Positions 30,368 through 40,066 of a stretch of 64,000 nt of DNA are shown here, piece after piece (the first letter of the stretch is position 1; each line of letters begins with the position of its first letter). Origin of the DNA: Patescibacteria group bacterium. GTDB lineage: Bacteria > Patescibacteriota > Gracilibacteria > UM-FILTER-43-11. The notes under the pieces are model-generated. The model made no database searches. It was not told where the DNA came from and saw nothing but the letters and a program-made list of their open reading frames with translations. Where the stretch lies: contig JAHJBZ010000033.1 of assembly GCA_018813295.1 (NCBI GenBank), forward strand, positions 1-64,000, written 5' to 3'. A program made the position numbers and the translations under genes.

Positions 30368-30724
30368 ATGGCAGAAAAATTAGTTATTTCTATAGAAGCA
30401 CTTTCAGATCATCCTAATGTTCACGTTGTTGAGTTTGATGGAGATTTTGACGGGTATGCCAAAGAAAATGTTACAGATGTACAAAGTTTTGTAGACAGTG
30501 CTACAAATAACACCACATTGATTTTTGATTTCAGCAAGCTTAATTACCTAAATAGTTATGCAATTGGGCATTTAGTGGCATGGCATAATCATTTGAGCAA
30601 AATGGGCGGTAAAATTTTTATAGCAGGCACTAATAAAAATGTTGAAGATATTTTTGCAATACTAGGTATTGCTAAGCTGTTTAAGATTTTTCCTGATGTT
30701 AATTCTGTAATCGAAACACTATAG
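30368..30724 (+). CDS. STAS domain protein (anti-sigma factor antagonist-like)
   Basis: TTLIFDFSKLNYLNSYAIGHLVAWHNHLSKMGGKIFIAGTNKNVEDIFAILGIAKLFKIFPDVNSVI. Confidence 0.8.
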   Translation: MAEKLVISIEALSDHPNVHVVEFDGDFDGYAKENVTDVQSFVDSATNNTTLIFDFSKLNYLNSYAIGHLVAWHNHLSKMGGKIFIAGTNKNVEDIFAILGIAKLFKIFPDVNSVIETL

Positions 30725-30727
30725 TAT

Positions 30728-31435
30728 TTAGTATTTCTCGATTTTTTTCTGCCCTTCAACCAATTCTTCAAGGTTTTTAATCAAATTTACGAAAACTGCC
30801 TGCATAAATTCCTGAAGGCTCTCAAGTTCGAAAGTGACTTTTTGGCTTGTTAAGAAGTTGCGCAAAATAAAGGCAGAAAGCTGAGTGAGAACTGGTGAAA
30901 CTTCACGTACTAGCTGTCGGCTGGCTGGATCGTCTGAGCGTTTTTTAATTACTATGCTTTCTAGGCATTTATGTGGTTTTTTAGTGGCAACATCGTTGAT
31001 CAATTTAATCCAGCTATCAACTGCACTTTTTTGTTCGGACGAAAGTGACTGAAAATTACGATGCTCTTTTATGGCAAGAGATGCTTCTTGTGGGGTTTCT
31101 TGCCGTTCTGAAGATTCTAAAAGTCCTTTTATTTCCTTTGAGGCTTTTTGATCAATTAATGAAATAATCGCAATAATAAGTTCGGATGGAATGTCCTGTG
31201 CTACCGCGCGAGAAATAAGCAGAAAAAGATCCGTGCTATCAGCTTGATTTAAAAATTGCAAAATTATTTGAACAAGATTGTTGTCGTGAACTCTGGCTTT
31301 ACCTTCCTCCTGGTATAGCTGTTGGAGCGCTTGTTGGATCCTGCGCATTTCCTCACGAAATTGCTCATCGCTTTTTTCATCTTGCTCTCTGGCCGCCGGT
31401 CCTGTAAATAATTCAGCATCCCCTGTTTCAGTCAT
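30728..31435 (-). CDS. Hypothetical protein
   Basis: 235 aa helical ORF. Confidence 0.5.
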   Translation of the reverse strand: MTETGDAELFTGPAAREQDEKSDEQFREEMRRIQQALQQLYQEEGKARVHDNNLVQIILQFLNQADSTDLFLLISRAVAQDIPSELIIAIISLIDQKASKEIKGLLESSERQETPQEASLAIKEHRNFQSLSSEQKSAVDSWIKLINDVATKKPHKCLESIVIKKRSDDPASRQLVREVSPVLTQLSAFILRNFLTSQKVTFELESLQEFMQAVFVNLIKNLEELVEGQKKIEKY

Positions 31436-31542
31436 ATTTTATTAAAAAATTACAAAAATTTAAAATTACAAAATTATTTAATAATGTAACGAAACTATTT
31501 TAAACTAATTTTGTAATTTTGTAATCTTGAATTTTGTAATAA

Positions 31543-31573
31543 AAAACCACACGACAAGCGTATGGTTTTGAAA
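31543..31573 (-). terminator. Candidate rho-independent terminator downstream of rpmA
   Basis: Reverse strand aaaccatacgcttgtcgtgtggtttttta. Confidence 0.65.
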
Positions 31574-31592
31574 AATCTAAAAAAATATTGAA

Positions 31593-31871
31593 TTAGGCCG
31601 GAACGATATGAACAAGTTTATTGCGAAAAATACGGCCATCGAACTTTTTTTGACGTTTTTCGGTAAATTTAACAACGCCTTTTTTTAAAGCAAATAAGGT
31701 GAAGTCTTTACCGGTACCAACATTATCACCTGCAAAAAATTTATTACCTTTTTGGCGGACTAAAATGTTGCCAGCTAAAACTTGTTGGCCAGCATAAAGC
31801 TTTACGCCTAAGCGCTTTGCTTTTGAATCCCGACCATTTTTACTGGAACCACCAGCTTTTTTATGTGACAT
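31593..31871 (-). CDS. rpmA: 50S ribosomal protein L27
   Basis: [61 protein letters not shown]. Confidence 0.97.
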   Translation of the reverse strand: MSHKKAGGSSKNGRDSKAKRLGVKLYAGQQVLAGNILVRQKGNKFFAGDNVGTGKDFTLFALKKGVVKFTEKRQKKFDGRIFRNKLVHIVPA

Positions 31872-31934
31872 ATCTACTTTTTCTTAAGTGCGGGGAGATT
31901 TTATCTGAATTAATCGAATTTGGCAAGAAGTTTT

Positions 31935-33155
31935 TCAATATGAACTTTCCCAGAAAATACTATCTGAGTACTTAGTGCCATAACGCTCCTTTGAGTATGA
32001 GCGTAGTATAAATCTGAATTCACCTCCTTCATACTCAGCTTCAATCGGAATTAACATTTCATTTGCAAGATTGCCGTCGTCATCAGTTTTTAGAATATCG
32101 AATAGTGTGCGTTTTCCATTTACATATAATTGGACTAAATAAGCTCTCGAGTTATCGCTTTTATCCGGCCATGAAACTTTGTAGTAATCTTTTGTGGACT
32201 CCACAAGTTCTATTTCAAATAAATCAAAATCGGGATTGTTGTGAAAAGCGAGACGTGTTTGTACCGGAGTTATTTCAAACTCAGTCCAGGGTGCTACATT
32301 GCCATCATAATCCCTCGCGGAGAGATAGAAGTAGTATTTTTGGTCATTAGCCAAAGTTTCTACGGTATGTGTATTTTCTGCTGTATATTCTAAATTTGGC
32401 ATTTGTCTCCAATGGTAATCATCCGGATCTATTTGATATTTACTTCGACTTATTAAAAAGATCCATTTATCCTCCTCTTCCGGCGCATCCCAATAAAAAT
32501 ACACCTCGTTGTTTTCCGCTTTGTAGTGAACATTTGTAATAGGGGTATCAATTGGACTTTCGGCTTCACCGGACAAATATGTAGCTGAGTTGATGGTGCA
32601 CTGCCCTCTGTTGCTTGGCAGGTAAAGGGTTGCACCTGTTAGACTGTTAGTCTCGGTGTATATATAAGCGATATCACCAACAAAGTATTTAAGATTTTTA
32701 CATCCGCTTTCATAATCTATTTTGTAGGTTATTCCATCCCATTCTATTTCAGCAAGGTGGTCAGCGATTAAAAATGTCGGGCTTTTAATGCGTTTGGTAA
32801 TAACAATATCATCAGAATAAGTCCCGGTATTATAGACCTTACAAATTTCATTGGCAGCAACTTTTAATTGCGTGATTTCTTCACCACTCCAAATTAAATC
32901 GACAGGGAATTCTGTATCCATAGAACTACATAAGCGGTTATGCTGAATAAGAAGCTGTTCACCGCTATTGCGCTCTACGATTAAATCGTGAGTTTCGGTG
33001 TCAAATTTAATAACACGTGCTTTTTCGGTGAAATCAGCAAAGGAGAGTGTAGCTAAAGCTAGTGAAAAAAGAATTGCTATTAAAAAAAGATTTATTTTCT
33101 TCATGATATTAATGTTAATAAAACGACGAAACAACGATACAACTTTATTTTTCAT
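31935..33155 (-). CDS. Secreted FN3-like domain protein (paralog family member 3)
   Basis: EKARVIKFDTETHDLIVERNSGEQLLIQHNRLC parallels members 1 and 2; FN3-like middle region; likely start MKKINLF at 33104. Confidence 0.6.
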   Translation of the reverse strand: MKNKVVSLFRRFININIMKKINLFLIAILFSLALATLSFADFTEKARVIKFDTETHDLIVERNSGEQLLIQHNRLCSSMDTEFPVDLIWSGEEITQLKVAANEICKVYNTGTYSDDIVITKRIKSPTFLIADHLAEIEWDGITYKIDYESGCKNLKYFVGDIAYIYTETNSLTGATLYLPSNRGQCTINSATYLSGEAESPIDTPITNVHYKAENNEVYFYWDAPEEEDKWIFLISRSKYQIDPDDYHWRQMPNLEYTAENTHTVETLANDQKYYFYLSARDYDGNVAPWTEFEITPVQTRLAFHNNPDFDLFEIELVESTKDYYKVSWPDKSDNSRAYLVQLYVNGKRTLFDILKTDDDGNLANEMLIPIEAEYEGGEFRFILRSYSKERYGTKYSDSIFWESSY

Positions 33156-33243
33156 TTTTCAATTTTCATTTTTCAATAAATTGACAGCCGTCGACTCCCG
33201 CTCAGCGGGGCTCCGTCGGAAAGAAGAATTAAGCAGTGGCTTC

Positions 33244-35166
33244 TTAATCTTTTTCAAGTAGTTTTTCCTGCTCCATATACCTTTGCATTGCTCTTATTTC
33301 TTCCAAGTTTAGTTCTACGGTGCGACCATCTTGAGTTTTTACTGCAAGAGACAAATCGTCGTGACCACCTTCCAGTGTGCTACGATATTTGTTTTTGTGA
33401 TCTTCAATAAAAAATCTATCCATCGCTCTTTCCCGATTTATTTCAACTTGAGCTTTACGATGGGTGTGATCATCTTTTTTCATTTCAACCTGCCTGAAGC
33501 CATCTTGATCCACTGCATGTGCTTTTTTAGTTTTTTCCAGAGTTTTCATTTCGTCTTCAATACCCGTGCGATCAGCATCTTCATTTTGACGCCTGCTCTC
33601 TTTAGCGCGGGATTGCCTTAGCCTTTCTTGCAAATCGATTACATCAGCAGAAGTGTTTTCTTGCTGAGTGACCTGATCTGTTTGTTTAGTTTCTGACTCC
33701 TCTCTATCATTACGTAAACGAGACTGAAAGCCCGAAGCATCGAAATTATCTCTTCGTTCGTTAACAAACATCTTTGTAACTCGATTCAGGAATGAATCTC
33801 TTTTATCTGTTCCGCGTTTTTTCAGATCCAAATTTGCCTGTACTATGGCAGCGCGAGTTGTACCAGAGGTAATTATGCTAAGTGGGTCGGTTGTTGCTGA
33901 TGACCTTCCGGCATCTGATGGCACCTTTTCCCCTCTCATGAATTTTTGATATTGTGTATTCATTTCCGTATAACCCCATTCATCTATTTTGGATGCCATG
34001 TAGTTTTGTGCTTTCGGAGATAGGTTGTTTTGGATGTTGTCGTACAATTTTCTATAACGTTCCATTTGCCCACCTGGGCCATCGTTAAGTTGTTCAACTG
34101 CGTTATATTTTGTTTGTAAATCCTGATTTTGCATCCAATTCCTAAACTCATTAATGGTGTGATTTCCTATGTATCCTTTTTGCTTGAATGACTGCAAAGA
34201 GATTTTATAAGAAGCATCCAGCCTCTTGTTTTCCTGTTCGCAACTATTCCCAAAGGCAGTAAATAGCTCGGTATACCCTTTTTGATCTCGAAGCGATTCT
34301 ATGTGATTGAGTGCTTGGCCTTTTAGGGTTGATCTTATGTTCTTCCATAGAGTTTCGTAGCGCGCCATCTGATTTGGGAATTCCTGGATCCAGTATTTTT
34401 TTTCTTTTTGATCGATTTTTTTAAACCCATCTAAAAATTTTTCATAAGTTTTTTGACCAATAATTTTTTTTGCTTTTGCGTCATCTAACATGCCTTTGTA
34501 TTTTCCAAATAATTCTAAAGATTCTACTTTGCCTGTTTTTTCGGCGTACTCTTCTGCCTTTGGTATGGCTTCTTCGGCTTTTTTAAGAAATGCACGACGT
34601 TCTGGAACAGTCATTTCTAAGAATTTTTTCTCATCAGGGATATCTATTTTTGTGTGTTCATCTACTTTTAAATAACCAACATTGCGGGCAAGCGGATGAT
34701 TGGCAATTTTATCGTAAGCTTCCTTATCCTTTTCCATATTGGCAATTTTTTGCAAAATAAGGGTTTCAATCGCCGCAGAATCCTGAACAAATTTGAATTC
34801 ATTTCCCAAAATCAATTTGGACATCAGGAATTCCTCATCTTTTTCTGAAGCGACTTTTGCTTTTATTGCACGTTCAATATGCGTGTGAACTCTATCCGCT
34901 TTTGATTCGTGTCTTTGGGCAAAATCACGCATGCTTTCGAGCAATTTCAAAGTCAATTCGTGATCTTCTTGTCCCATTGCCACTTTTCGATATTCCGAAT
35001 AGGATTGATCCGAGATAATTCTTTTCTTTACCGAGCTGTCCGCAATTAATCCAATCTCTTGCCGAAATTCTCTCATGCGGTTAATGGTGAGAACATTATT
35101 CAAAACTTCACTCTTTGTTGGAGCTTCATCTTGCCTTTCTATGTTTTGAGCTAATTCTCCAGCCAT
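33244..35166 (-). CDS. Large charged/coiled-coil protein, unknown function
   Basis: 640 aa continuous ORF, no signal peptide, K/E-rich helical composition. Confidence 0.5.
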   Translation of the reverse strand: MAGELAQNIERQDEAPTKSEVLNNVLTINRMREFRQEIGLIADSSVKKRIISDQSYSEYRKVAMGQEDHELTLKLLESMRDFAQRHESKADRVHTHIERAIKAKVASEKDEEFLMSKLILGNEFKFVQDSAAIETLILQKIANMEKDKEAYDKIANHPLARNVGYLKVDEHTKIDIPDEKKFLEMTVPERRAFLKKAEEAIPKAEEYAEKTGKVESLELFGKYKGMLDDAKAKKIIGQKTYEKFLDGFKKIDQKEKKYWIQEFPNQMARYETLWKNIRSTLKGQALNHIESLRDQKGYTELFTAFGNSCEQENKRLDASYKISLQSFKQKGYIGNHTINEFRNWMQNQDLQTKYNAVEQLNDGPGGQMERYRKLYDNIQNNLSPKAQNYMASKIDEWGYTEMNTQYQKFMRGEKVPSDAGRSSATTDPLSIITSGTTRAAIVQANLDLKKRGTDKRDSFLNRVTKMFVNERRDNFDASGFQSRLRNDREESETKQTDQVTQQENTSADVIDLQERLRQSRAKESRRQNEDADRTGIEDEMKTLEKTKKAHAVDQDGFRQVEMKKDDHTHRKAQVEINRERAMDRFFIEDHKNKYRSTLEGGHDDLSLAVKTQDGRTVELNLEEIRAMQRYMEQEKLLEKD

Positions 35167-35218
35167 GTCTAAAAATTATAGTGAGTTTTACTATACACTA
35201 AAAACTCTAAATTTAAAG

Positions 35219-35809
35219 CTATAAGATAAGTTTATCTTTGTCTTCAGTTTCATCATATTGCTCACCTGTTCTGTCTGCATGGGCACGGTTGAGTATTTCT
35301 CTTGCCACATATCCGGGATCAGGAACGCGGTCTATTTCAAATTTAGAAGCATCTCCGGCAGCTGTTTGCACCTCAATGTTCCCATAATTCAATAATGTTG
35401 GAAGAACTCCTGTAATATCGCTGGTTGTATCCTGGATTTGGTTTAACGGTGTTGAAGACACTGTACGTTTCAAAAAGGTCACCTGAGTAATGTCGATTAA
35501 GCGCTCATTAGTTAGAACAAATAGATCAAATTGTTCATTAATCCAGGCAATACAGGTTAAAAGGAGACCAAAAAGCAGGTAGATACAGGAAAACAAACCA
35601 ATTCCAATATCCAGATTTCTGTATTCCGCAAACGGATAATAGCTGAACCAAGCAGCCAAAAAGATAATAAGCGGTGCTGCAACTGTAACTACAAAAGCAA
35701 TTATAATTCTTACGTAAACAATCGCATGCTTGCGAATAATTATTAGAACCTTTTCATTTGGACGTTGACCAGGAAATTTAAACATTTTTTGACATTTAAC
35801 ATGTAACAA
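35219..35809 (-). CDS. PH domain-containing membrane protein
   Basis: Two TM segments then NERLIDITQVTFLKRTVSSTPLNQIQDTTSDITGVLPTLLNYGNIEVQTAAGD (bPH2-like). Confidence 0.75.
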   Translation of the reverse strand: MLHVKCQKMFKFPGQRPNEKVLIIIRKHAIVYVRIIIAFVVTVAAPLIIFLAAWFSYYPFAEYRNLDIGIGLFSCIYLLFGLLLTCIAWINEQFDLFVLTNERLIDITQVTFLKRTVSSTPLNQIQDTTSDITGVLPTLLNYGNIEVQTAAGDASKFEIDRVPDPGYVAREILNRAHADRTGEQYDETEDKDKLIL

Positions 35810-35851
35810 TTAACATATGACAGAATTGTCAAATGTTAATTGTTACATGTT

Positions 35852-36466
35852 TTAGGGAATATTTAATCTATGAATATCTTGTAAATAGTCTGTTTGAGGT
35901 TTTGGTGAGGCAGGTTGTTCAGTTATTCCTTTTTGCCGTTGTAATATGTGCTCACGTTTTACCCTATTAGACCATTCTAAATAATAATGAGGATTTGGTA
36001 CATAACTAATAGCAATCGGTGGCGCTGACGTAGAAAGTGTAATTATCAATTTACCGTATCTCAAGTAATTTTTAAAAAGACCGTGTGCTTCAACAGCTAT
36101 ATCCTGAATTTTGGTTAGATCAATAGCATCAGAATTATTTTGTAAAAATACAGTTTTTTTAATGATAAGAATTCTGCAATCGGTAACAATGGTGAGGTCA
36201 AAATAGAAGTTGATTATCTGCAAAAATGCCATTTGCAAAAAAGCAATTGTTACAATCATTGTAAAAAATACAAAAAAGGCTCGTAAAAAAGTAAAATCCA
36301 CTATAAGTACGAGTCCTCCCAGAACAATCAAAATGATAGCAATAAGTAGTCCTACCGGAAATAGAAAAAGAATTGGATGTATAAAGCGCACCCAATGACG
36401 GCGAAAGAAAAACTTGAAGTGTTCGTATTTTAATTGCCCTTTGAAGTCGTGCTCTTCTGTTGGCAT
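35852..36466 (-). CDS. PH domain-containing membrane protein
   Basis: TDCRILIIKKTVFLQNNSDAIDLTKIQDIAVEAHGLFKNYLRYGKLIITLS. Confidence 0.7.
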   Translation of the reverse strand: MPTEEHDFKGQLKYEHFKFFFRRHWVRFIHPILFLFPVGLLIAIILIVLGGLVLIVDFTFLRAFFVFFTMIVTIAFLQMAFLQIINFYFDLTIVTDCRILIIKKTVFLQNNSDAIDLTKIQDIAVEAHGLFKNYLRYGKLIITLSTSAPPIAISYVPNPHYYLEWSNRVKREHILQRQKGITEQPASPKPQTDYLQDIHRLNIP

Positions 36467-36579
36467 AAATGCTTTTAATAAAACAAACGCTTTAGGAGGG
36501 CATTAGTGGATCCTGAATATAACATAAATCCCCCCTTTAGTAAACTAGTTATGCAGAGATTTGGTATTTATTTGTGTTT

Positions 36580-37464
36580 TTAATTTTCTTTTTTTGTCCT
36601 AAAAATAAATCCAATGAAAACAAAAGTTGCGTTCCATATACGTTTAATTCTTTTAGGTTCTTTAATTAATCGCCACAACCATTCTAAACCAATTTGTTGC
36701 ATAAAGCGAGGAGCGCGTTTTACTACGCCGGCTGCAAAGTCAAATGCACCACCAACTCCTACGGCCAATTTTACGGTGTCTAATTTAAATAGATTGTGAT
36801 AAATCCAAAGTTCTTGTGCCGGACTGCCGTATGCCACAAAGAGGATGTCAGGTTTTGCATGATTTATCATTTCGCAAATATCATTTTCTTCATCTTTACT
36901 TGGTGAGCCGGCATAGCTGCCTGCAAAAATTGCTTTTGGATATTTTGTTAAAAGTTTATTTATAGCCTTGTGGGCCACGCCTGTTTTTGCTCCAAGAAGG
37001 TAAATCTTCCATTTGTGTTCTTGTGATTGTTCGACAATTTTATAAAAAAGATCCGATCCTGTGACTCGCTCTGGAAGTCTTTTCCGGATTTTTTTTGGTG
37101 AGAAAATCACGGAAAAAAGTGAAGCAATTAACTGAAAAAAACGAGGCATCCAGTATTTATGATGCGGCAGGTGAAGATAGTAAGACGCCCACAAAATACC
37201 AATGCCATCCGGGATTGAGAGGTTTGCGTTATTGAGTACATTTGCAAATTTTTTATCTCTATCCGCATTTAAAACCATTTCAGGATTTGGAGTGGTAATG
37301 TAGGCTTTTTTGTTCTGGCTGATAAAACCACTTACCTCCTCTAAAACTTTTTCGTAGGTTATTGCATCGAAGGGAACGCCGGCGATTTGGATTCTTTTGT
37401 TCATATTTCCGATTGTCGGTCCCCCGCTAAGCGGAGTAGGCCCGTTGTAGACCCTATTGTCCAA
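36580..37464 (-). CDS. WecG/TagA/CpsF family glycosyltransferase
   Basis: ITTPNPEMVLNADRDKKFANVLNNANLSIPDGIGILWAS...AYGSPAQELWIYHN...VGVGGAFDFAAGVVKRAPRFMQQIGLEWLWRLIKEPKR; likely start MNKRIQ at 37404. Confidence 0.9.
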   Translation of the reverse strand: MDNRVYNGPTPLSGGPTIGNMNKRIQIAGVPFDAITYEKVLEEVSGFISQNKKAYITTPNPEMVLNADRDKKFANVLNNANLSIPDGIGILWASYYLHLPHHKYWMPRFFQLIASLFSVIFSPKKIRKRLPERVTGSDLFYKIVEQSQEHKWKIYLLGAKTGVAHKAINKLLTKYPKAIFAGSYAGSPSKDEENDICEMINHAKPDILFVAYGSPAQELWIYHNLFKLDTVKLAVGVGGAFDFAAGVVKRAPRFMQQIGLEWLWRLIKEPKRIKRIWNATFVFIGFIFRTKKEN

Positions 37465-37497
37465 TCGGGTCTACTAGTGGGTCCTCTATTGGATCTT

Positions 37498-38211
37498 CTA
37501 TTGGAGTTTCCGTGCAATCAGCACAAGGTTAAAAGACCGTAAGAATGATACTCGATTTCCCTTTCGGGTAAAATAAAATTCTTCAATTTTCCATTTGTCC
37601 GACGCAAAATAACTCAGTAATTCTTTTGGTAAAAATGCATGGTAGTAGCGCTTCATGGGGTAATTTCCCCATTTAATCCATAAGTCGTTCCACGCGGTTT
37701 TAAGCCCAAGGTGCAAGACGCATGATCCGATTGCTCTGAGAATTGCCTTTAAATATTTGAATTGAAAAAGATTCCAGACGGTTAAAATTAAAATTCCATC
37801 TGTCTTGAGTGTGCGATAGATATCATTGGCTACTTTTTTTCGCATTTTTTTATCAGGGACGTGATGAAAAGCTGCTATACAAAAAATGTTATCGAAAGCT
37901 CCTTCTGGTAAATTAGCGTCCATCATATCCTCAAGCTGAAAGCGGGCTTCGGGGAAATTTTCTTTTGCCTTTTCGAGCAAATGGGAATTATGGTCGACAC
38001 CTAAATAATTGACTTTTTTTTGTTTTAAAAACTCATATAACCGACCGTTGCCACAACCAAGATCCAGAGTATTCCCGCCATGTTTGGTGTATGCTAAAAA
38101 ATGATTAAACTCCTGCCATGGTGCTTTTCGGGTTGCATCAAACTCATGCGCAATGGCACTGTAGGAGGTTTTTACCTTTTCTTTGATTTGGTTGATTAAT
38201 TTTTTACGCAT
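37498..38211 (-). CDS. Class I SAM-dependent methyltransferase
   Basis: GGNTLDLGCGNGRLYEFLKQKKVNYLGVDHNSHLLEKAKENFP. Confidence 0.85.
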   Translation of the reverse strand: MRKKLINQIKEKVKTSYSAIAHEFDATRKAPWQEFNHFLAYTKHGGNTLDLGCGNGRLYEFLKQKKVNYLGVDHNSHLLEKAKENFPEARFQLEDMMDANLPEGAFDNIFCIAAFHHVPDKKMRKKVANDIYRTLKTDGILILTVWNLFQFKYLKAILRAIGSCVLHLGLKTAWNDLWIKWGNYPMKRYYHAFLPKELLSYFASDKWKIEEFYFTRKGNRVSFLRSFNLVLIARKLQ

Positions 38212-38303
38212 TTTTAACAGTTATTAGTATAACAACTAATAAAGGATTCAGAAATCAGGATTCAGTAAAAACAGCTTAATCCTTAATGCTTAATCCTTAA
38301 TGC

Positions 38304-39590
38304 TTAATTAATCGTCGTTCCAATATAGAAGAATGGAAGCATAACTGCGAGCAAAATTGATCCAACCAATGCGGCTACTATAAAAATCATAATCGGTTCG
38401 ACGAGAGTAGAAATATTTTTGAGTGTGTAATCGATACTTTTGTGGAAATTCTTTTTAATTTTAAACAGCATCTCGGAAATTCTTCCTGTTGATTCGCCAA
38501 TGTGAATTAATTGGGCAACTTGCAGTGGAAAAAGCTTATTCTTTTTAAATTTTTGAGTTCTGATATCTTCAAGCCCCATCATCTCACTTATCTGTTTACC
38601 CATAATTATTCCATGACGAATTTTCGCTAAGGCGCGTTGATAATGGAGGTTTGGAATTGTCTTTTCGGTGATTGCAAAAGCATCGCTAATAAGCACTCCA
38701 CTCTTCATAAGCATTCCCATATTGGCTGCAATCATCATTAGATTCTTTTCTTTATTCAATCGACCAACAATAGGAATGATGCTCACAAAGTTTTCCCAAA
38801 TCAGCCTTCCAATTCGCGTTTTTACAAAGAAAAGCCATAGCAATACTACAGTTCCAACAATTGATATCAGAAGTATCATCCAGCTTGCTGCAACAAAATC
38901 GCTAATATCAATTACCGCCTGGGTAAGCTTTGGCAGTTCAACTTTGGCCTGATCATACATCGCAGCAATTTTTGGAATAACGAAAGTCATCATTCCGGCT
39001 ACAAGTGCCATCGACAAACACACCAAAACCACCGGGTAAAACATAGCACCGGTAATCTTCCTCATAAAATCTTGATTGGCCTCCATTTCTTCTGTGAGTT
39101 CAATTAATACGACACTAAGATTTCCACTTTTTTCCGCCGCTTCAACTAAAGCCGCCTGCATTTTTGGAAAAATATGCGGAAATAAATACATAGATTCAGC
39201 TAAGCTCATACCCGTATTTATATGATGGATCATTTCGCCATATAACTTTTTAAGCCCCTTACTTGTTGTTTGGGCCTGCACAAGTGATAGGGAGTCTATT
39301 AAAGTTACACTTGAGTCAACAAGGGTTGCCATTTGATCATAAAAATACAAACGGTCTTTGGATGACATGCGTAACATTTTTAGGCCAAACGATATTTTGG
39401 TGGCTTCTTGTTTCATTCCTGTCACAGCTTTTTCTTCTATTTTCTTTTCTTTATCCTTATCCTTGGACGCGAGATTTCGCGTTCCTACGGTTTCTTTTTT
39501 ATTTCGATGAAAAATTTTGTCAAAAAACAGCTCAATTTCGAGCCAAAAATCTGAAAAGGTGTCTCTGATTTTGTATGCTAGTGCTGTCAT
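38304..39590 (-). CDS. pilC: Type II secretion/pilus platform protein (GspF/PilC)
   Basis: FYDQMATLVDSSVTLIDSLSLVQAQT...LVEAAEKSGNLSVVLIELTEEME...LVEPIMIFIVAALVGSILLAVMLPFFYIG. Confidence 0.93.
   Translation of the reverse strand: MTALAYKIRDTFSDFWLEIELFFDKIFHRNKKETVGTRNLASKDKDKEKKIEEKAVTGMKQEATKISFGLKMLRMSSKDRLYFYDQMATLVDSSVTLIDSLSLVQAQTTSKGLKKLYGEMIHHINTGMSLAESMYLFPHIFPKMQAALVEAAEKSGNLSVVLIELTEEMEANQDFMRKITGAMFYPVVLVCLSMALVAGMMTFVIPKIAAMYDQAKVELPKLTQAVIDISDFVAASWMILLISIVGTVVLLWLFFVKTRIGRLIWENFVSIIPIVGRLNKEKNLMMIAANMGMLMKSGVLISDAFAITEKTIPNLHYQRALAKIRHGIIMGKQISEMMGLEDIRTQKFKKNKLFPLQVAQLIHIGESTGRISEMLFKIKKNFHKSIDYTLKNISTLVEPIMIFIVAALVGSILLAVMLPFFYIGTTIN
39465..39487. repeat. Imperfect palindrome in pilC coding region
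   Basis: ggacgcgagatttcgcgttccta; encodes GTRNLASK; paired with 41276-41299. Confidence 0.65.
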
Positions 39591-39592
39591 TT

Positions 39593-40021
39593 TTAATTGG
39601 GAGTATTGGGATTACTAGGAATATTGGGGTCATTGGGATTTTTTTTGGATTCAGATAAGCGACAAAGGAGAAATCCCGTTTTATTAATTAATTCAATTAA
39701 ATGTTCATAGTCGGATTTTGTAATATATTCTAATGCAAGAGCTAGTTCGGAATGACTGTCTACTTCTACCAATGAACTATAAGAGATATTGAAGAAATGT
39801 AATTTGTCACGCACTCCATTTCTTTCATTTCCTTCAGCGATATTAGACATGACCGATACTGACGCCCTTTTTATCTGACTACTTAATCCAAATTTTTCAT
39901 CAGACGGAAATTTTTTTGCCAATTGATAGACTTTCAAAGTAAGCTCTTTAGCTTTTTGCCAAACTATCAACTTCCTGAATGTTCTCTGATATTGTTTTTG
40001 CATAAATTTGTTTTTTATCAC
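39593..40021 (-). CDS. Four-helix bundle protein (S23/23S rRNA IVS-encoded protein family)
   Basis: FRKLIVWQKAKELTLKVYQLAKKFPSDEKFGLSSQIKRASVSVMSNIAEGNER. Confidence 0.9.
   Translation of the reverse strand: MIKNKFMQKQYQRTFRKLIVWQKAKELTLKVYQLAKKFPSDEKFGLSSQIKRASVSVMSNIAEGNERNGVRDKLHFFNISYSSLVEVDSHSELALALEYITKSDYEHLIELINKTGFLLCRLSESKKNPNDPNIPSNPNTPN
39595..39640. repeat. Nonamer array, left arm flanking four-helix bundle gene
   Basis: gggagtatt gggattact aggaatatt ggggtcatt gggattttt. Confidence 0.8.
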
Positions 40022-40030
40022 TCACAATCC

Positions 40031-40066
40031 TCTTAGTAATCCCAATACTCCTAATACTCCCAAATT
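40031..40066. repeat. Nonamer array, inverted right arm flanking four-helix bundle gene
   Basis: Reverse complement reads gggagtatt aggagtatt gggattact aagagga. Confidence 0.8.

Noticed and set aside
39593-40021. Diversity-generating retroelement (Avd-like four-helix protein)
   Set aside because: No reverse transcriptase or template/variable repeat pair was recognised in the window; the S23/IVS family fits better.
39593-40066. Actual 23S rRNA intervening sequence
   Set aside because: No rRNA sequence flanks the gene; it lies between pilB and pilC.
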